A DNA stretch of 64,000 nt from Oscillospiraceae bacterium (GTDB taxonomy: Bacteria > Bacillota > Clostridia > Oscillospirales > Acutalibacteraceae), in NCBI GenBank assembly GCA_003538135.1, contig DPOR01000006.1, forward strand, positions 55,249 through 119,248. The letters are read 5' to 3'. The notes under the pieces were generated by a model. The model saw nothing but the letters and a program-made list of their open reading frames with translations, was not told the DNA's origin and ran no database searches. Shown here in pieces: positions 44,724 to 52,915 of this stretch. The stretch's first letter is position 1. Every line of letters begins with the position of its first letter. The position numbers and the translations under genes are program-made.

Positions 44724-46637
44724 TTACCAGATATTTTTTTCTGCTATGTCAAGCTTTGCGCTGTCTACGAACTCGCCGATACGTACAGCTCCGATATCGC
44801 CCTCGCCGCGTTTTCTGACGCTGACCGTGCCGCTCTCGACCTCTTTTTCGCCGATGATGAGCATATAGGGAATCTTGTGGAGCTGAGCTTCACGAATCTT
44901 GTAGCCGATCTTCTCGCTGCGGGTGTCAACGCTGACTCTGAGTCCCTCCATATCGAGCTGCTTGCAGACGTCCTGTGCATAGTCGTGGAACTTGTCTGAT
45001 ATCGGCAGAATTCTCACCTGCTCGGGAGCGAGCCACAGCGGGAACGCGCCGGCGAAGTGCTCGGTGATAACGCCGATAAAGCGCTCGATAGAGCCGAGAA
45101 CAACGCGGTGAATCATGACCGGGCGATGCTTCTCGCCGTCCGCGCCGGTGTATTCAAGCTCAAAGCGCTCGGGCAGCTGCATATCGAGCTGTATGGTGCC
45201 GCACTGCCATGTTCTTCCGAGGGAGTCAGAGAGGTGGAAATCGAGCTTCGGACCGTAGAACGCGCCGTCGCCCTCATTGATAACAAAGTCCTTGCCCATC
45301 TCGGTGACTGCCGCCTTGAGGGTCTCCGTGGCAAAATCCCAATCCTTCTCGTCACCCATATGATCCTCGGGCATGGTCGAGACTTCGATCTGATAGGTAA
45401 GACCGAACACGGAATATACCTCGTCAAACAGGCGGACAACGCCCTTTATCTCGTCCTTCATCTGATCCCATGTCATGAAGATATGCGCGTCGTCCTGAGT
45501 GAAGCAGCGCACGCGGAACAGGCCGTGAAGCGCGCCGGACAGCTCATGGCGGTGAACCAGACCGAGCTCGCCCATTCTAAGGGGCAGGTCGCGGTAGGAG
45601 TGGGGCTGAAGCTTATAGACGAGCATTCCGCCGGGGCAGTTCATCGGCTTTATCGCAAAGTCGGTGTCGTCTATAACGGTGGTGTACATATTCTCCTTGT
45701 AGTGATCCCAATGGCCGCTGCGCTCCCAGAGCGAACGGTTGAGCATCATGGGAGTGGATATCTCGACATAGCCGTAGCGCTTATGAACCTCGCGCCAGTA
45801 GTCGATAAGGGTATTTCTGAGAACCATGCCGTTGGGCAGGAAGAACGGGAAACCGGGGCCTTCATCCATAATGGTGAACAGTCCGAGCTCCTTGCCGAGC
45901 TTTCTGTGGTCGCGCTTCTTCGCCTCCTCGAGCATGGTGAGGTAGTTGTCAAGATCCTCTTTCTTCGTGAAAGCGGTTCCGTAGATTCTCTGGAGCATCT
46001 TATTGTCCGAGTCGCCGCGCCAATAAGCGCCGGTGCAGGAGGTCAGCTTGAAAGCCTTGACGCGCGAGGTGTCGGGGACATGAGGTCCCGCGCAGAGCTC
46101 GTCAAACTCGCCCTGACGGAAGAACGATATCTTCTCGCCCTTGCCCGCGTGCTCCTTGATAAGCTCGACCTTATATATCTCGCCCTTCTTCTCCATCAGT
46201 TCGATAGCCTCTTTGGGGTCAAGCTCATATCTTTCGAGCGGCAGAGCCTCCTTGACTATCTTCTTCATCTCCGCCTCGATTTTCTCGAGAACCTCGGGGG
46301 TGAACGGCACATCGACGTCGAAATCGTAATAGAAGCCGTTGTCAATGGCGGGGCCTATCGCAAGCTTCGCCTCAGGATAGAGGCGTTTGACCGCCTGAGC
46401 GAGAACGTGGGAGGCGGTGTGTCTGAGCGCACGCTTTCCGTCGTCATCGTCAAAGGTAAGTATTTCGAGCTTGCAGTCCTTGTCAATGGGGGTGCGCAGG
46501 TCTTTAACCTCGCCGTCTATGCGGCAGACGCACGCCGCCTTATAGAGTCCCATACCGAGGCTCTTCGCCACCTCCATGGCGGTTATGCCGTTGTCAAACT
46601 CCTTTACGACTCCGCCCTTGAGTTCAATGTTTACCAT
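44724..46637 (-). CDS. thrS: Threonyl-tRNA synthetase
   Basis: A 637-aa class II synthetase with an N-terminal TGS domain (from VNIELKGGVVKEF), the editing domain (HTASHVLAQAVKRLYPEA, then the HVPDTSRVKAFKL segment), the catalytic core (PMNCPGG, RHELSGALHGLFRVR, GPKLDF) and the anticodon-binding domain. The start is MVNIEL at 46637, with AAAGGAGAA before it; the longer frame to 46769 runs through the T-box leader and is not coding. Expression is controlled by the upstream T-box. Confidence 0.97.
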   Translation of the reverse strand: MVNIELKGGVVKEFDNGITAMEVAKSLGMGLYKAACVCRIDGEVKDLRTPIDKDCKLEILTFDDDDGKRALRHTASHVLAQAVKRLYPEAKLAIGPAIDNGFYYDFDVDVPFTPEVLEKIEAEMKKIVKEALPLERYELDPKEAIELMEKKGEIYKVELIKEHAGKGEKISFFRQGEFDELCAGPHVPDTSRVKAFKLTSCTGAYWRGDSDNKMLQRIYGTAFTKKEDLDNYLTMLEEAKKRDHRKLGKELGLFTIMDEGPGFPFFLPNGMVLRNTLIDYWREVHKRYGYVEISTPMMLNRSLWERSGHWDHYKENMYTTVIDDTDFAIKPMNCPGGMLVYKLQPHSYRDLPLRMGELGLVHRHELSGALHGLFRVRCFTQDDAHIFMTWDQMKDEIKGVVRLFDEVYSVFGLTYQIEVSTMPEDHMGDEKDWDFATETLKAAVTEMGKDFVINEGDGAFYGPKLDFHLSDSLGRTWQCGTIQLDMQLPERFELEYTGADGEKHRPVMIHRVVLGSIERFIGVITEHFAGAFPLWLAPEQVRILPISDKFHDYAQDVCKQLDMEGLRVSVDTRSEKIGYKIREAQLHKIPYMLIIGEKEVESGTVSVRKRGEGDIGAVRIGEFVDSAKLDIAEKNIW

Positions 46638-46684
46638 AAAAATTTCTCCTTTCTGCTTCGGGCAAAGGCCCGTCTCAGGGATGA

Positions 46685-46915
46685 AAAAAGCTCCACCCCC
46701 GTAAAATTTACAGGGGTGAAGCGAATGCTCCACGGTTCCACCCGGTTTGCGGCTCACGCCGCCACTCATGCGACCTTAACGCGGTCATACGTCGCAGCCT
46801 ATCCCCTCGGGGCTTCGGTGCGCACTCGGCAGCGGTAACACATTCCGTATCGACGCCCGCGCTCTCAGCCAACGGCGCGCGGCTCTCTTTGAGGACATTC
46901 GGAACACATCTTCTG
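46685..46915 (-). promoter_or_regulatory. T-box leader of thrS
   Basis: On the minus strand the leader carries the T-box core GGGTGGAACCGTGG (46729-46744 region) followed by the terminator hairpin GCTTCACCCCTG / CGGGGGTGGAGC with TTTTTT (46685-46722). A long structured stem I region precedes it. A possible specifier is the ACC threonine codon within GTGTTACCGC near 46830. Uncharged tRNA-Thr would favour the antiterminator and allow thrS transcription. Confidence 0.88.
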
Positions 46916-46936
46916 CCTCACGGCTTTAACATTATT

Positions 46937-46964
46937 ATTTTATCATCAAATGCCGAAAAGTCAA
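46937..46964 (-). promoter_or_regulatory. Promoter of the thrS T-box transcript
   Basis: On the minus strand TTGACT, 16-bp spacer, TAAAAT with an extended TGA element, some 20 bp upstream of the structured leader. Confidence 0.65.
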
Positions 46965-47052
46965 TACTTTTATTTGAGACTTCAAAACAACTTTATTTAC
47001 GGAGTTTTCTTCGGTTTCCTGAATTTTTTGTACCATGTGTCGCAATAACACC

Positions 47053-47081
47053 TTGACATTTCGCCCGTTTAAGGTTATTAT
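47053..47081 (+). promoter_or_regulatory. Promoter of rny
   Basis: TTGACA, 17-bp spacer, TATTAT, about 100 bp upstream of the TTG start of RNase Y. Confidence 0.8.
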
Positions 47082-47180
47082 ACATAATAATGGTAGTATT
47101 ATGTGCCAAGCTATACTCCATATTGTTATTTTACTGAGTTTTACAATAATCAAAATTTTTATTCGGGAGGTGTTATTCGT

Positions 47181-48734
47181 TTGGAAGTTTGGAAAATTAT
47201 TCTTATAGCCGCCGCGGTCGGCGCCGCATTCGGCGTTGTCGGTTTTATTCTCGGCGGTTTACATAGGAAGAGAGTTGCCGAAGCCGCAATAGGTTCAGCT
47301 ACAAAAGAAGCGAACCGCATAGTCAGCGAAGCCATGACTCAGGCTGAGGCCAAAAAGAAAGAAGCTATCCTTGAGGCCAAGGATGAGATTCACAAGCAGA
47401 GAAGCGAAAACGAAAAAGAGCTGCGCGAGAGGCGCAACGAGGTTCAGCGCCAGGAGCGCAGAATCATTCAGAAGGAAGAGAGTCTCGACAAAAAAATCGA
47501 AAATCTCGAAAAGAAGGATGAGTCCCTCAGCCGCAAGATAAAGGATGCGGACGACAGACTCGCCGAGGCGGAGAGCCTCAAGAGAAGTCAGCTCGATGTG
47601 CTCGAGAAAATCTCGGGCTACAGCAGAGAGCAGGCTAAGGAATACCTGCTCCAAAACCTTGAAAACGATCTTGTTCACGAAAAGGCCGTCAAGGTGCTCG
47701 AATATCAGCAGCGCACCAAGGACGAGGCCGACACAATAGCAAGAGAAATTATCGGCACCGCCATTCAGCGCTGCGCCGCAGACCATACGGCGGAGACCAC
47801 CGTTTCCGTTGTCGCTCTGCCCAACGACGAGATGAAGGGCCGCATAATCGGACGCGAGGGCAGAAATGTCCGCACGCTCGAGACTATAACCGGCGTCGAT
47901 CTGATAATCGACGACACGCCCGAGGCAATAACCGTTTCGAGCTTTGATCCGGTTCGCCGCGAGGTCGCGCGTCTGACGCTCGAAAAGCTCATATCGGACG
48001 GCAGAATTCATCCCGCCCGCATTGAGGAGATGTACGAAAAGGCTCGCCGCGAGGTTGACGCAACCATCAAGCAGACCGGTGAGCGCGCGCTCATCGACGC
48101 AGGCGTCAACGGAGTGCATCCCGAACTCGTCAAGCTCCTCGGCAAGCTCAGATACAGAACGAGCTACGGCCAGAACGTACTCAACCATTCGCTCGAGGTT
48201 TCATATATTGCAGGTCTCATGGCGGCGGAACTTGGCGCCGACGTCAAGCTTGCAAAGAGAGCCGGCCTTCTCCACGATATCGGCAAGGCGCTCGACCACG
48301 AGATGGACGGCTCGCACGTTGAGCTGGGCGTTGAGGCCGCGAAGAAATACCGCGAGAGCGAGGGCGTTGTCCACGCCATTCAGGCTCACCACGGAGACGT
48401 TGAGGCAAAGACGCTTGTCGCCTGCCTCGTTCAGGCCGCCGACGCTGTTTCGGCTTCCCGCCCCGGCGCAAGACGCGAGAATGTTCAGAACTACATCAAG
48501 CGCCTTGAAAAGCTCGAAAGCATCGCCTCCTCGTTTGAGGGCGTTGAGCGTTCGTTCGCTATTCAGGCCGGTCGCGAGGTTCGCATAATGGTCAAGCCCG
48601 AGGTCGTCAACGACGAGAAGATGGTTCTCATCGCCCGCGACATAGTCAAGAAGATTGAAGACGAGCTTGAATATCCCGGTCAGATAAAGGTCAACCTTAT
48701 CAGGGAGAGCAGAGTCAGCGACTACGCAAAATAA
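47181..48734 (+). CDS. rny: Ribonuclease Y
   Basis: A 517-aa membrane-anchored endoribonuclease that initiates mRNA decay. It has an N-terminal membrane helix (about 5-26), a long coiled coil (about 35-190), a KH domain (GRIIGREGRN at 220-229) and an HD domain (LLHDIGKALDHE with His365-Asp366). GVDLIIDDTPE follows the KH core as usual. The TTG start at 47181 follows GGGAGG; the frame extends upstream to 47103 but overlaps the promoter-near leader. ymdB lies downstream, as in Bacillus. Confidence 0.96.
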   Translation: MEVWKIILIAAAVGAAFGVVGFILGGLHRKRVAEAAIGSATKEANRIVSEAMTQAEAKKKEAILEAKDEIHKQRSENEKELRERRNEVQRQERRIIQKEESLDKKIENLEKKDESLSRKIKDADDRLAEAESLKRSQLDVLEKISGYSREQAKEYLLQNLENDLVHEKAVKVLEYQQRTKDEADTIAREIIGTAIQRCAADHTAETTVSVVALPNDEMKGRIIGREGRNVRTLETITGVDLIIDDTPEAITVSSFDPVRREVARLTLEKLISDGRIHPARIEEMYEKARREVDATIKQTGERALIDAGVNGVHPELVKLLGKLRYRTSYGQNVLNHSLEVSYIAGLMAAELGADVKLAKRAGLLHDIGKALDHEMDGSHVELGVEAAKKYRESEGVVHAIQAHHGDVEAKTLVACLVQAADAVSASRPGARRENVQNYIKRLEKLESIASSFEGVERSFAIQAGREVRIMVKPEVVNDEKMVLIARDIVKKIEDELEYPGQIKVNLIRESRVSDYAK

Positions 48735-48745
48735 GCAAAAAAGCT

Positions 48746-48908
48746 GGGGTTGTCGCATTTAGATGCAGAAACCGTTTTCTTCACCCCGAAGCTGTATATA
48801 GATACCGCGAGCGGGTGAAAAAACGGTTAAAAAAGAAAAATGCAACCATACAATTTTGCATTTCAGCATTTTTCTTTTTGTTCTGCGCTAAATGCAACAG
48901 CCCCTTTT
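48746..48908 (+). repeat. Intergenic 3'-end repeat, copy D, a large nested palindrome
   Basis: It begins 11 bp after the rny stop with GGGGTTGTCGCATTTAG and ends with CTAAATGCAACAGCCCC followed by TTTTTG. The two ends pair over about 24 nt. Inside are two more hairpins: CCGTTTT..CACCC / GGGTG..AAACGG (48771-48827) and ATGCAA / TTGCAT (48841-48868). It can act as terminator of rny, with ymdB starting 17 bp later. Confidence 0.75.
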
Positions 48909-48924
48909 TGAGAGGAAAATCGGA

Positions 48925-49695
48925 ATGAACATACTTCTTATAGGCGACATTGTCGGAACGCAGGGCTGCGACTTTTTGCGCTCGGTGCTCCCCGGCTTCA
49001 AGAAGCTTGAAGGCATAGACGCTGTTATAGCAAACGGCGAAAATGCGGCGCCCGGAAACGGCATAACCTCCTCTGCCGCCGAGCACATTTTTTCAAGCGG
49101 CGTCGACTTCATAACCACGGGCAATCACGCGTTCAGGCGCAGCGAGGTGTATCGTTTTCTCGACGAGCGTAGCGACATAATCCGCCCCGCAAACGTCGGC
49201 TCCTCCTGCCCCGGCAAGGGCGTCGGGGTTATCGACATGGGCAGGGTGCGCATCGGCGTTATAAACCTTCTCGGGCGCGCTTATATAAACGGTTCGGACA
49301 ATCCGTTTTCCTACATTGACCCTCTCATGAAGGAGATAGACGACTGCAAAATAAAGATAGTCGATATCCACGCCGAGTCAACGGCGGAGAAGCTCGCCCT
49401 GGGCTTTTACCTCGACGGAAGAGCGACCGCCGTTGTCGGCACGCACACCCACGTTCAGACGGCGGACGAAAAAATCCTGCCCGGCGGCACGGCATATATA
49501 ACAGACCTCGGCATGACTGGTCCCGAGCTCTCCGTGCTCGGCGTGCGCCCCGAGGCCTCGATATCATGGCTCAAGACCGGACTGCCCACACGCTTTGAGA
49601 TAAGCGACGGCGCCTGCATGATGTGCGGCGTTATAATCGACGCTGACGAAAAAACGGGCAAGGCTAGAAGCATAGAGAGAGTCTGCGTAAGGTGA
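48925..49695 (+). CDS. ymdB: YmdB family metallophosphoesterase
   Basis: A 256-aa calcineurin-like phosphoesterase with a dinuclear metal site. GDIVG at 7-11, GENAA, GNHAF, HAEST and GTHTHVQTADE hold the metal ligands. In Bacillus YmdB hydrolyses 2',3'-cyclic nucleotides and affects biofilm and motility decisions; its gene also follows rny there. The ATG at 48925 is preceded by AGGA; the frame starting at 48892 lies inside the repeat and is rejected. A GNAT acetyltransferase gene follows after 10 bp. Confidence 0.93.
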   Translation: MNILLIGDIVGTQGCDFLRSVLPGFKKLEGIDAVIANGENAAPGNGITSSAAEHIFSSGVDFITTGNHAFRRSEVYRFLDERSDIIRPANVGSSCPGKGVGVIDMGRVRIGVINLLGRAYINGSDNPFSYIDPLMKEIDDCKIKIVDIHAESTAEKLALGFYLDGRATAVVGTHTHVQTADEKILPGGTAYITDLGMTGPELSVLGVRPEASISWLKTGLPTRFEISDGACMMCGVIIDADEKTGKARSIERVCVR

Positions 49696-49705
49696 GGGGA
49701 TAAAA

Positions 49706-50185
49706 ATGCTTAAAGAGATAAGACGCGCAAGGCAGGACGACTGCCCGAAAATACTTGAGCTGCTCGAATATATCTGCGCTCTGCACAGCGGGATAAGACC
49801 CGACCTGTTCAAGGCGGGGAAGTCGAAATACGACGGCGAGAGCCTCAAAAAGCTTCTAACGGACGAGAGCCGCCTAATCTTTGTCGCCGCGGACGAAAAC
49901 GACCGTGTGCTCGGATATATTTTCTGTATTATAATCGACCACTCCGCCGACTCCGCACGCTGTCCTAACACGGAGCTCTATATCAACAACCTGTGCGTTG
50001 ACGAAAATTTCAGGCGCGAGGGCATAGGCGACGCACTGTTTCAAAAGGCGCTTTCGACCGCACAAAAGCTCGGCTGCCACAACCTGACATTGAACGTCTG
50101 GGAGGGCAACGACAGCGCACTGCGTTTCTATGAAAAGCACGGCATGAAAATTCAAAAGCGCGAGCTGGAAATAGTGCTCGACTGA
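49706..50185 (+). CDS. GNAT family N-acetyltransferase
   Basis: A 159-aa acetyltransferase. The acetyl-CoA pyrophosphate loop is NFRREGIGDALFQKA (the R/Q-x-x-G-x-G/A pattern), preceded by ELYINNLCVDENF, and followed by LGCHNLTLNVWEGNDSALRFYEKHGM. The N-terminus (IRRARQDDCPKILELLEYI) fits the fold. The substrate is unknown. AGGGGA lies 6 bp before the ATG and the gene is 10 bp downstream of ymdB, so they are co-transcribed. Confidence 0.9.
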   Translation: MLKEIRRARQDDCPKILELLEYICALHSGIRPDLFKAGKSKYDGESLKKLLTDESRLIFVAADENDRVLGYIFCIIIDHSADSARCPNTELYINNLCVDENFRREGIGDALFQKALSTAQKLGCHNLTLNVWEGNDSALRFYEKHGMKIQKRELEIVLD

Positions 50186-50207
50186 ACACGAACAGCAAAA
50201 AGCTTCG

Positions 50208-50248
50208 CAGTCCGATTCAAAAAAACTTGAGTCGGACTGTTTTTTATT
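50208..50248 (+). terminator. Intrinsic terminator of ymdB-GNAT
   Basis: CAGTCCGA / TCGGACTG with a loop rich in A, followed by TTTTTTATTTTATT. It lies 22 bp after the GNAT stop. Confidence 0.9.
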
Positions 50249-50274
50249 TTATTCCCCGAAATAGCTTTTATCTC

Positions 50275-50303
50275 TTGAATATCGGGCGGTTATTTGTTAT
50301 CAT
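50275..50303 (+). promoter_or_regulatory. Promoter of the isomerase pair
   Basis: TTGAAT, 17-bp spacer, TATCAT with an extended TGT element, 39 bp upstream of the first ATG. Confidence 0.65.
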
Positions 50304-50341
50304 TGCCTTGTTAAAATACCTTTTTAAAGGACGGTGCCAAC

Positions 50342-51181
50342 ATGAAATTTCCAATAGGCGTTATTATTGACAGCTTTCGCACGGATATCCCGACGGCGGT
50401 CGGAAAGGCAGCCAAGGTCGGTGCGCAGGGCATTCAGGTCTATGCCACCAGCGGCGAGATGTCGCCAGAGGAGCTTGTCGGCTCGAAGCGTGCGGATTTC
50501 CGCAGGCTCGTTGAGGACAACGGGCTCGTCATCTCCGCCCTCTGCGGCGACCTCGGCGGAGGCTTCGGCAACAGGGACGAAAACGGGTGGAGAGTCGAGA
50601 AGTCGAAGAGGATAATCGAGCTTGCAAAGGAGCTCGGCACGGATATCGTCACGACACACATCGGCGTTGTTCCCGAGGACAGCGGACACGAGCGATACAA
50701 GATAATGCAGGATGCGTGCTTTGAGCTCTCCCGCTTCGCGGACAGCCTCGACGCCCATTTCGCCATTGAGACGGGACCCGAGACCTCGGCGACGCTCAAG
50801 AAGTTTCTTGACTCGCTCGGCTCTACCGGCGTCGCGGTCAACCTCGACCCCGCGAACCTTGTCATGGTCACGGGCGACGACCCCGCAAAGGCGGTCTACA
50901 ACCTGCGCGACTACATAGTTCACACCCATGCCAAGGACGGCGTTCAGATATTCTACAGGGATCCCGAGATAGTCTACGGCATAAAAAAAGACCCGCTCGT
51001 CACAGGCAGCTCGTTTAAAGAAGTGCCGCTCGGCGAGGGCAGCGTCAAGTGGGATGAATATCTCGCCGCACTCGACGATATCGGCTACAAGGGCTTCCTG
51101 ACAATAGAGCGAGAAGTCGGCGACGACCCCGAAAAGGATATCGGAAACGCCGTCAGCTTCCTCAAGGGATACATGGACTGA
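50342..51181 (+). CDS. Sugar phosphate isomerase/epimerase, first of a tandem pair
   Basis: A 279-aa xylose-isomerase-like TIM barrel. Likely metal ligands: Glu in AIETGPE, Asp in NLDPANLV, His in HTHAKDG and Glu in TIEREVGDD. The HxHAKD motif is typical of the D-tagatose/psicose 3-epimerase, IolE and IolH branch. AAAGGAC precedes the ATG. The next gene, 11 bp downstream, encodes a related protein. The substrate is unknown; a polyol or keto-sugar pathway is the best guess. Confidence 0.87.
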   Translation: MKFPIGVIIDSFRTDIPTAVGKAAKVGAQGIQVYATSGEMSPEELVGSKRADFRRLVEDNGLVISALCGDLGGGFGNRDENGWRVEKSKRIIELAKELGTDIVTTHIGVVPEDSGHERYKIMQDACFELSRFADSLDAHFAIETGPETSATLKKFLDSLGSTGVAVNLDPANLVMVTGDDPAKAVYNLRDYIVHTHAKDGVQIFYRDPEIVYGIKKDPLVTGSSFKEVPLGEGSVKWDEYLAALDDIGYKGFLTIEREVGDDPEKDIGNAVSFLKGYMD

Positions 51182-51192
51182 GGTGAAAAAAT

Positions 51193-52059
51193 ATGAAAAC
51201 CTGCGTCAGCAGCTACAGCTTTCAGCCTATGCTTTCGAGCGGGGAAATAACCCAGCTTCAGCTCATAGGCAAGGTCAAGGAAATGGGCTTTGACGGAATC
51301 GAATTTATCGACCTCCTGCCCGAAAACGGAATGTCCGTCGAGGACTACGCCAAGCGCCTGCGCGACGAGAGCGAAAAAACGGGGCTGCCGATAGTCAACT
51401 ACACCATCGGCGCGGAGCTTCTCAACCGCCCGCTCGACGAGGAGTGCGAACGCCTGTTCAAGCAGGTGGACATAGCGGAAATACTCGGCGCTTCCGGAAT
51501 GCGCCACGATGCGACAGGCGGCTATAATGCGCCCCTTAGCGCTTACTGCGGGTTTGAGCAGGCTCTGCCCACCCTCGTTGAGGGCTGCCGCAGAGTGACC
51601 GAATATGCCGCAGAGAAGGGCATCTCGACTATGGTTGAGAACCACGGCTTTTTTGCGCAGGACAGCGACCGCGTCGAAAAGCTCGTCACGGGAGTCGCAA
51701 ACCCCAATTTCGGTCTGCTCGTTGACATAGGCAACTTTGCCTGCGCCGACGACCCCTCCGACAAGGCGGTGGGCAGAGTCGCAAAATACGCAAAGCACGT
51801 TCACGCCAAGGATTTCCACATCAAGAGCGGCTCGGAGCCCGACCCCGGACGCGGATTCTTCCGCAGCAGAGCCGGAAATTATCTGCGCGGCGCGGTGATA
51901 GGCCACGGCAATATCCCCGTAGCACAGTGCATGGGCATACTCAGGCGCGCGGGCTATGACAAATATGTCAGCATCGAGTTTGAGGGCATAGAGCAGCCGC
52001 TCACGGGCATTGAAATAGGTCTTGAAAATCTCAAGAGATTCATAGCCGAGGCAAAATAA
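51193..52059 (+). CDS. Sugar phosphate isomerase/epimerase, second of a tandem pair
   Basis: A 288-aa protein of the same superfamily as the preceding gene but clearly divergent from it. Metal-ligand motifs: MVENHGF, LVDIGNFA, HVHAKDFH and SIEFEG. The stretch with RSRAGNYLRGAVIGHGNIP between the last two motifs is characteristic of several uncharacterised sugar isomerase families in gut Clostridia. AGGTG precedes the ATG. It is the end of a two-gene operon closed by repeat copy E. No transporter, kinase or dehydrogenase is next to the pair, which leaves the pathway open. Confidence 0.87.
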   Translation: MKTCVSSYSFQPMLSSGEITQLQLIGKVKEMGFDGIEFIDLLPENGMSVEDYAKRLRDESEKTGLPIVNYTIGAELLNRPLDEECERLFKQVDIAEILGASGMRHDATGGYNAPLSAYCGFEQALPTLVEGCRRVTEYAAEKGISTMVENHGFFAQDSDRVEKLVTGVANPNFGLLVDIGNFACADDPSDKAVGRVAKYAKHVHAKDFHIKSGSEPDPGRGFFRSRAGNYLRGAVIGHGNIPVAQCMGILRRAGYDKYVSIEFEGIEQPLTGIEIGLENLKRFIAEAK

Positions 52060-52069
52060 AAGCGAACAT

Positions 52070-52160
52070 GGGCTGTCGCGTTCGGCGCAGACCAAAGAAT
52101 AAGAAAACAAAGGTCGTATTTCACACGCTTGACAATGTGGAATATGACCTTTATTTTTTC
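52070..52160 (+). repeat. Intergenic 3'-end repeat, copy E, with bidirectional terminator
   Basis: It begins 10 bp after the isomerase stop with GGGCTGTCGCGTTCGGCG, then CAGACCAAAG, and ends with the imperfect hairpin AAAGGTCGTATT / AATATGACCTTT (52109-52152) and TTATTTTTT. On the minus strand GTTTTCTT follows, so it can also end the nucleotidyltransferase transcript. After the hairpin it shares GCTCTTTTAAGC with copy B. Confidence 0.75.
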
Positions 52161-52185
52161 GCTTATTGCTCTTTTAAGCCTCTTT

Positions 52186-52818
52186 TTATTTTTCGTACCG
52201 TTCACCGAATACCGACTCAAGATGGGATATCCACTTTTCGAGCGCATCGCGGGTGAACTCCCGCATCGCTGTTTCATAGAGAGCAAAGCCTTTTTTGTCG
52301 ATCTCGCCGAGATAGCGGAGCGATTTTTTCGGCCCGTAACAGTATCTGCCGATTATGTCGAAATAAATTTCGAGACTGTCCACGAGCACCCAATGCCACC
52401 GAAATAAGCCCTCGGCATCATTCCGCCCGCTCCTTACGAGCATTTTTCTGCACCACTCGACCTCGTGCCGCAGCTCGTCCCTGTCTTTCTTGGGTGCGCC
52501 GTCGATAAACCCGCGTACCCTGTCCTTTATGCTTTGGCCGAGAGAATCGGTATCAATGATTATCACACCGTCGAACACTGCGATATACTTCTCCGGGTCA
52601 TAGTCGCCCGAAAAATTCTCCACAGGATAGCAAAACACATCGAGCGGCGTGCCGTCAATAACCGTGCTGTCATGGCATTCGCGCCCGTTATAGATCAGAA
52701 GCGCATCATAGTCGCTGTCCGCGTTCGCCGAGCCGTCGGCAAACGAACCGTAGGAGATCAGCACCGACGGCGAATACTTATCGACAAGATACCGTATTAT
52801 TTTTTCCGCTGCGTCCAT
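52186..52818 (-). CDS. Nucleotidyltransferase-domain protein
   Basis: A 210-aa protein with an N-terminal minimal nucleotidyltransferase fold: YGSFADGSANADSDYDALL contains the G-S-x(n)-S-D-x-D catalytic signature, and the third acidic residue is likely Asp in PLDVFCY. The C-terminal half (about 110-210) is helical with several Trp and Tyr. This resembles aminoglycoside-nucleotidyltransferase-like or antitoxin-type (MNT) proteins, but no HEPN toxin partner is adjacent. GGAGG precedes the ATG at 52818; the frame extends upstream without support. It is monocistronic. Confidence 0.83.
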   Translation of the reverse strand: MDAAEKIIRYLVDKYSPSVLISYGSFADGSANADSDYDALLIYNGRECHDSTVIDGTPLDVFCYPVENFSGDYDPEKYIAVFDGVIIIDTDSLGQSIKDRVRGFIDGAPKKDRDELRHEVEWCRKMLVRSGRNDAEGLFRWHWVLVDSLEIYFDIIGRYCYGPKKSLRYLGEIDKKGFALYETAMREFTRDALEKWISHLESVFGERYEK

Positions 52819-52881
52819 TTTGCGCCTCCGTTCATTTTTTCTAAGTATAACAGAAATCCTCGACAGAGTCCACATAAATAT

Positions 52882-52910
52882 ACCCCGAAAGCCCTGCCGC
52901 TTCCGGGGTG
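52882..52910 (-). terminator. Terminator of the ctsR-clpC operon
   Basis: ACCCCG / CGGGGT with an inner extension around a GC-rich loop, 6 bp after the clpC stop. The minus-strand tail is ATATTTATG, so the T-run is weak. Confidence 0.6.
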
Positions 52911-52915
52911 CACTT

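Noticed and set aside
46638..46769. A 44-residue N-terminal extension of threonyl-tRNA synthetase
   Set aside because: It consists of the T-box antiterminator and terminator. The ribosome binding site and family start place the ATG at 46637.
45057..46838. A 593-codon plus-strand open frame opposite thrS
   Set aside because: It covers thrS in antisense and runs into the T-box leader. There is no homologous motif.
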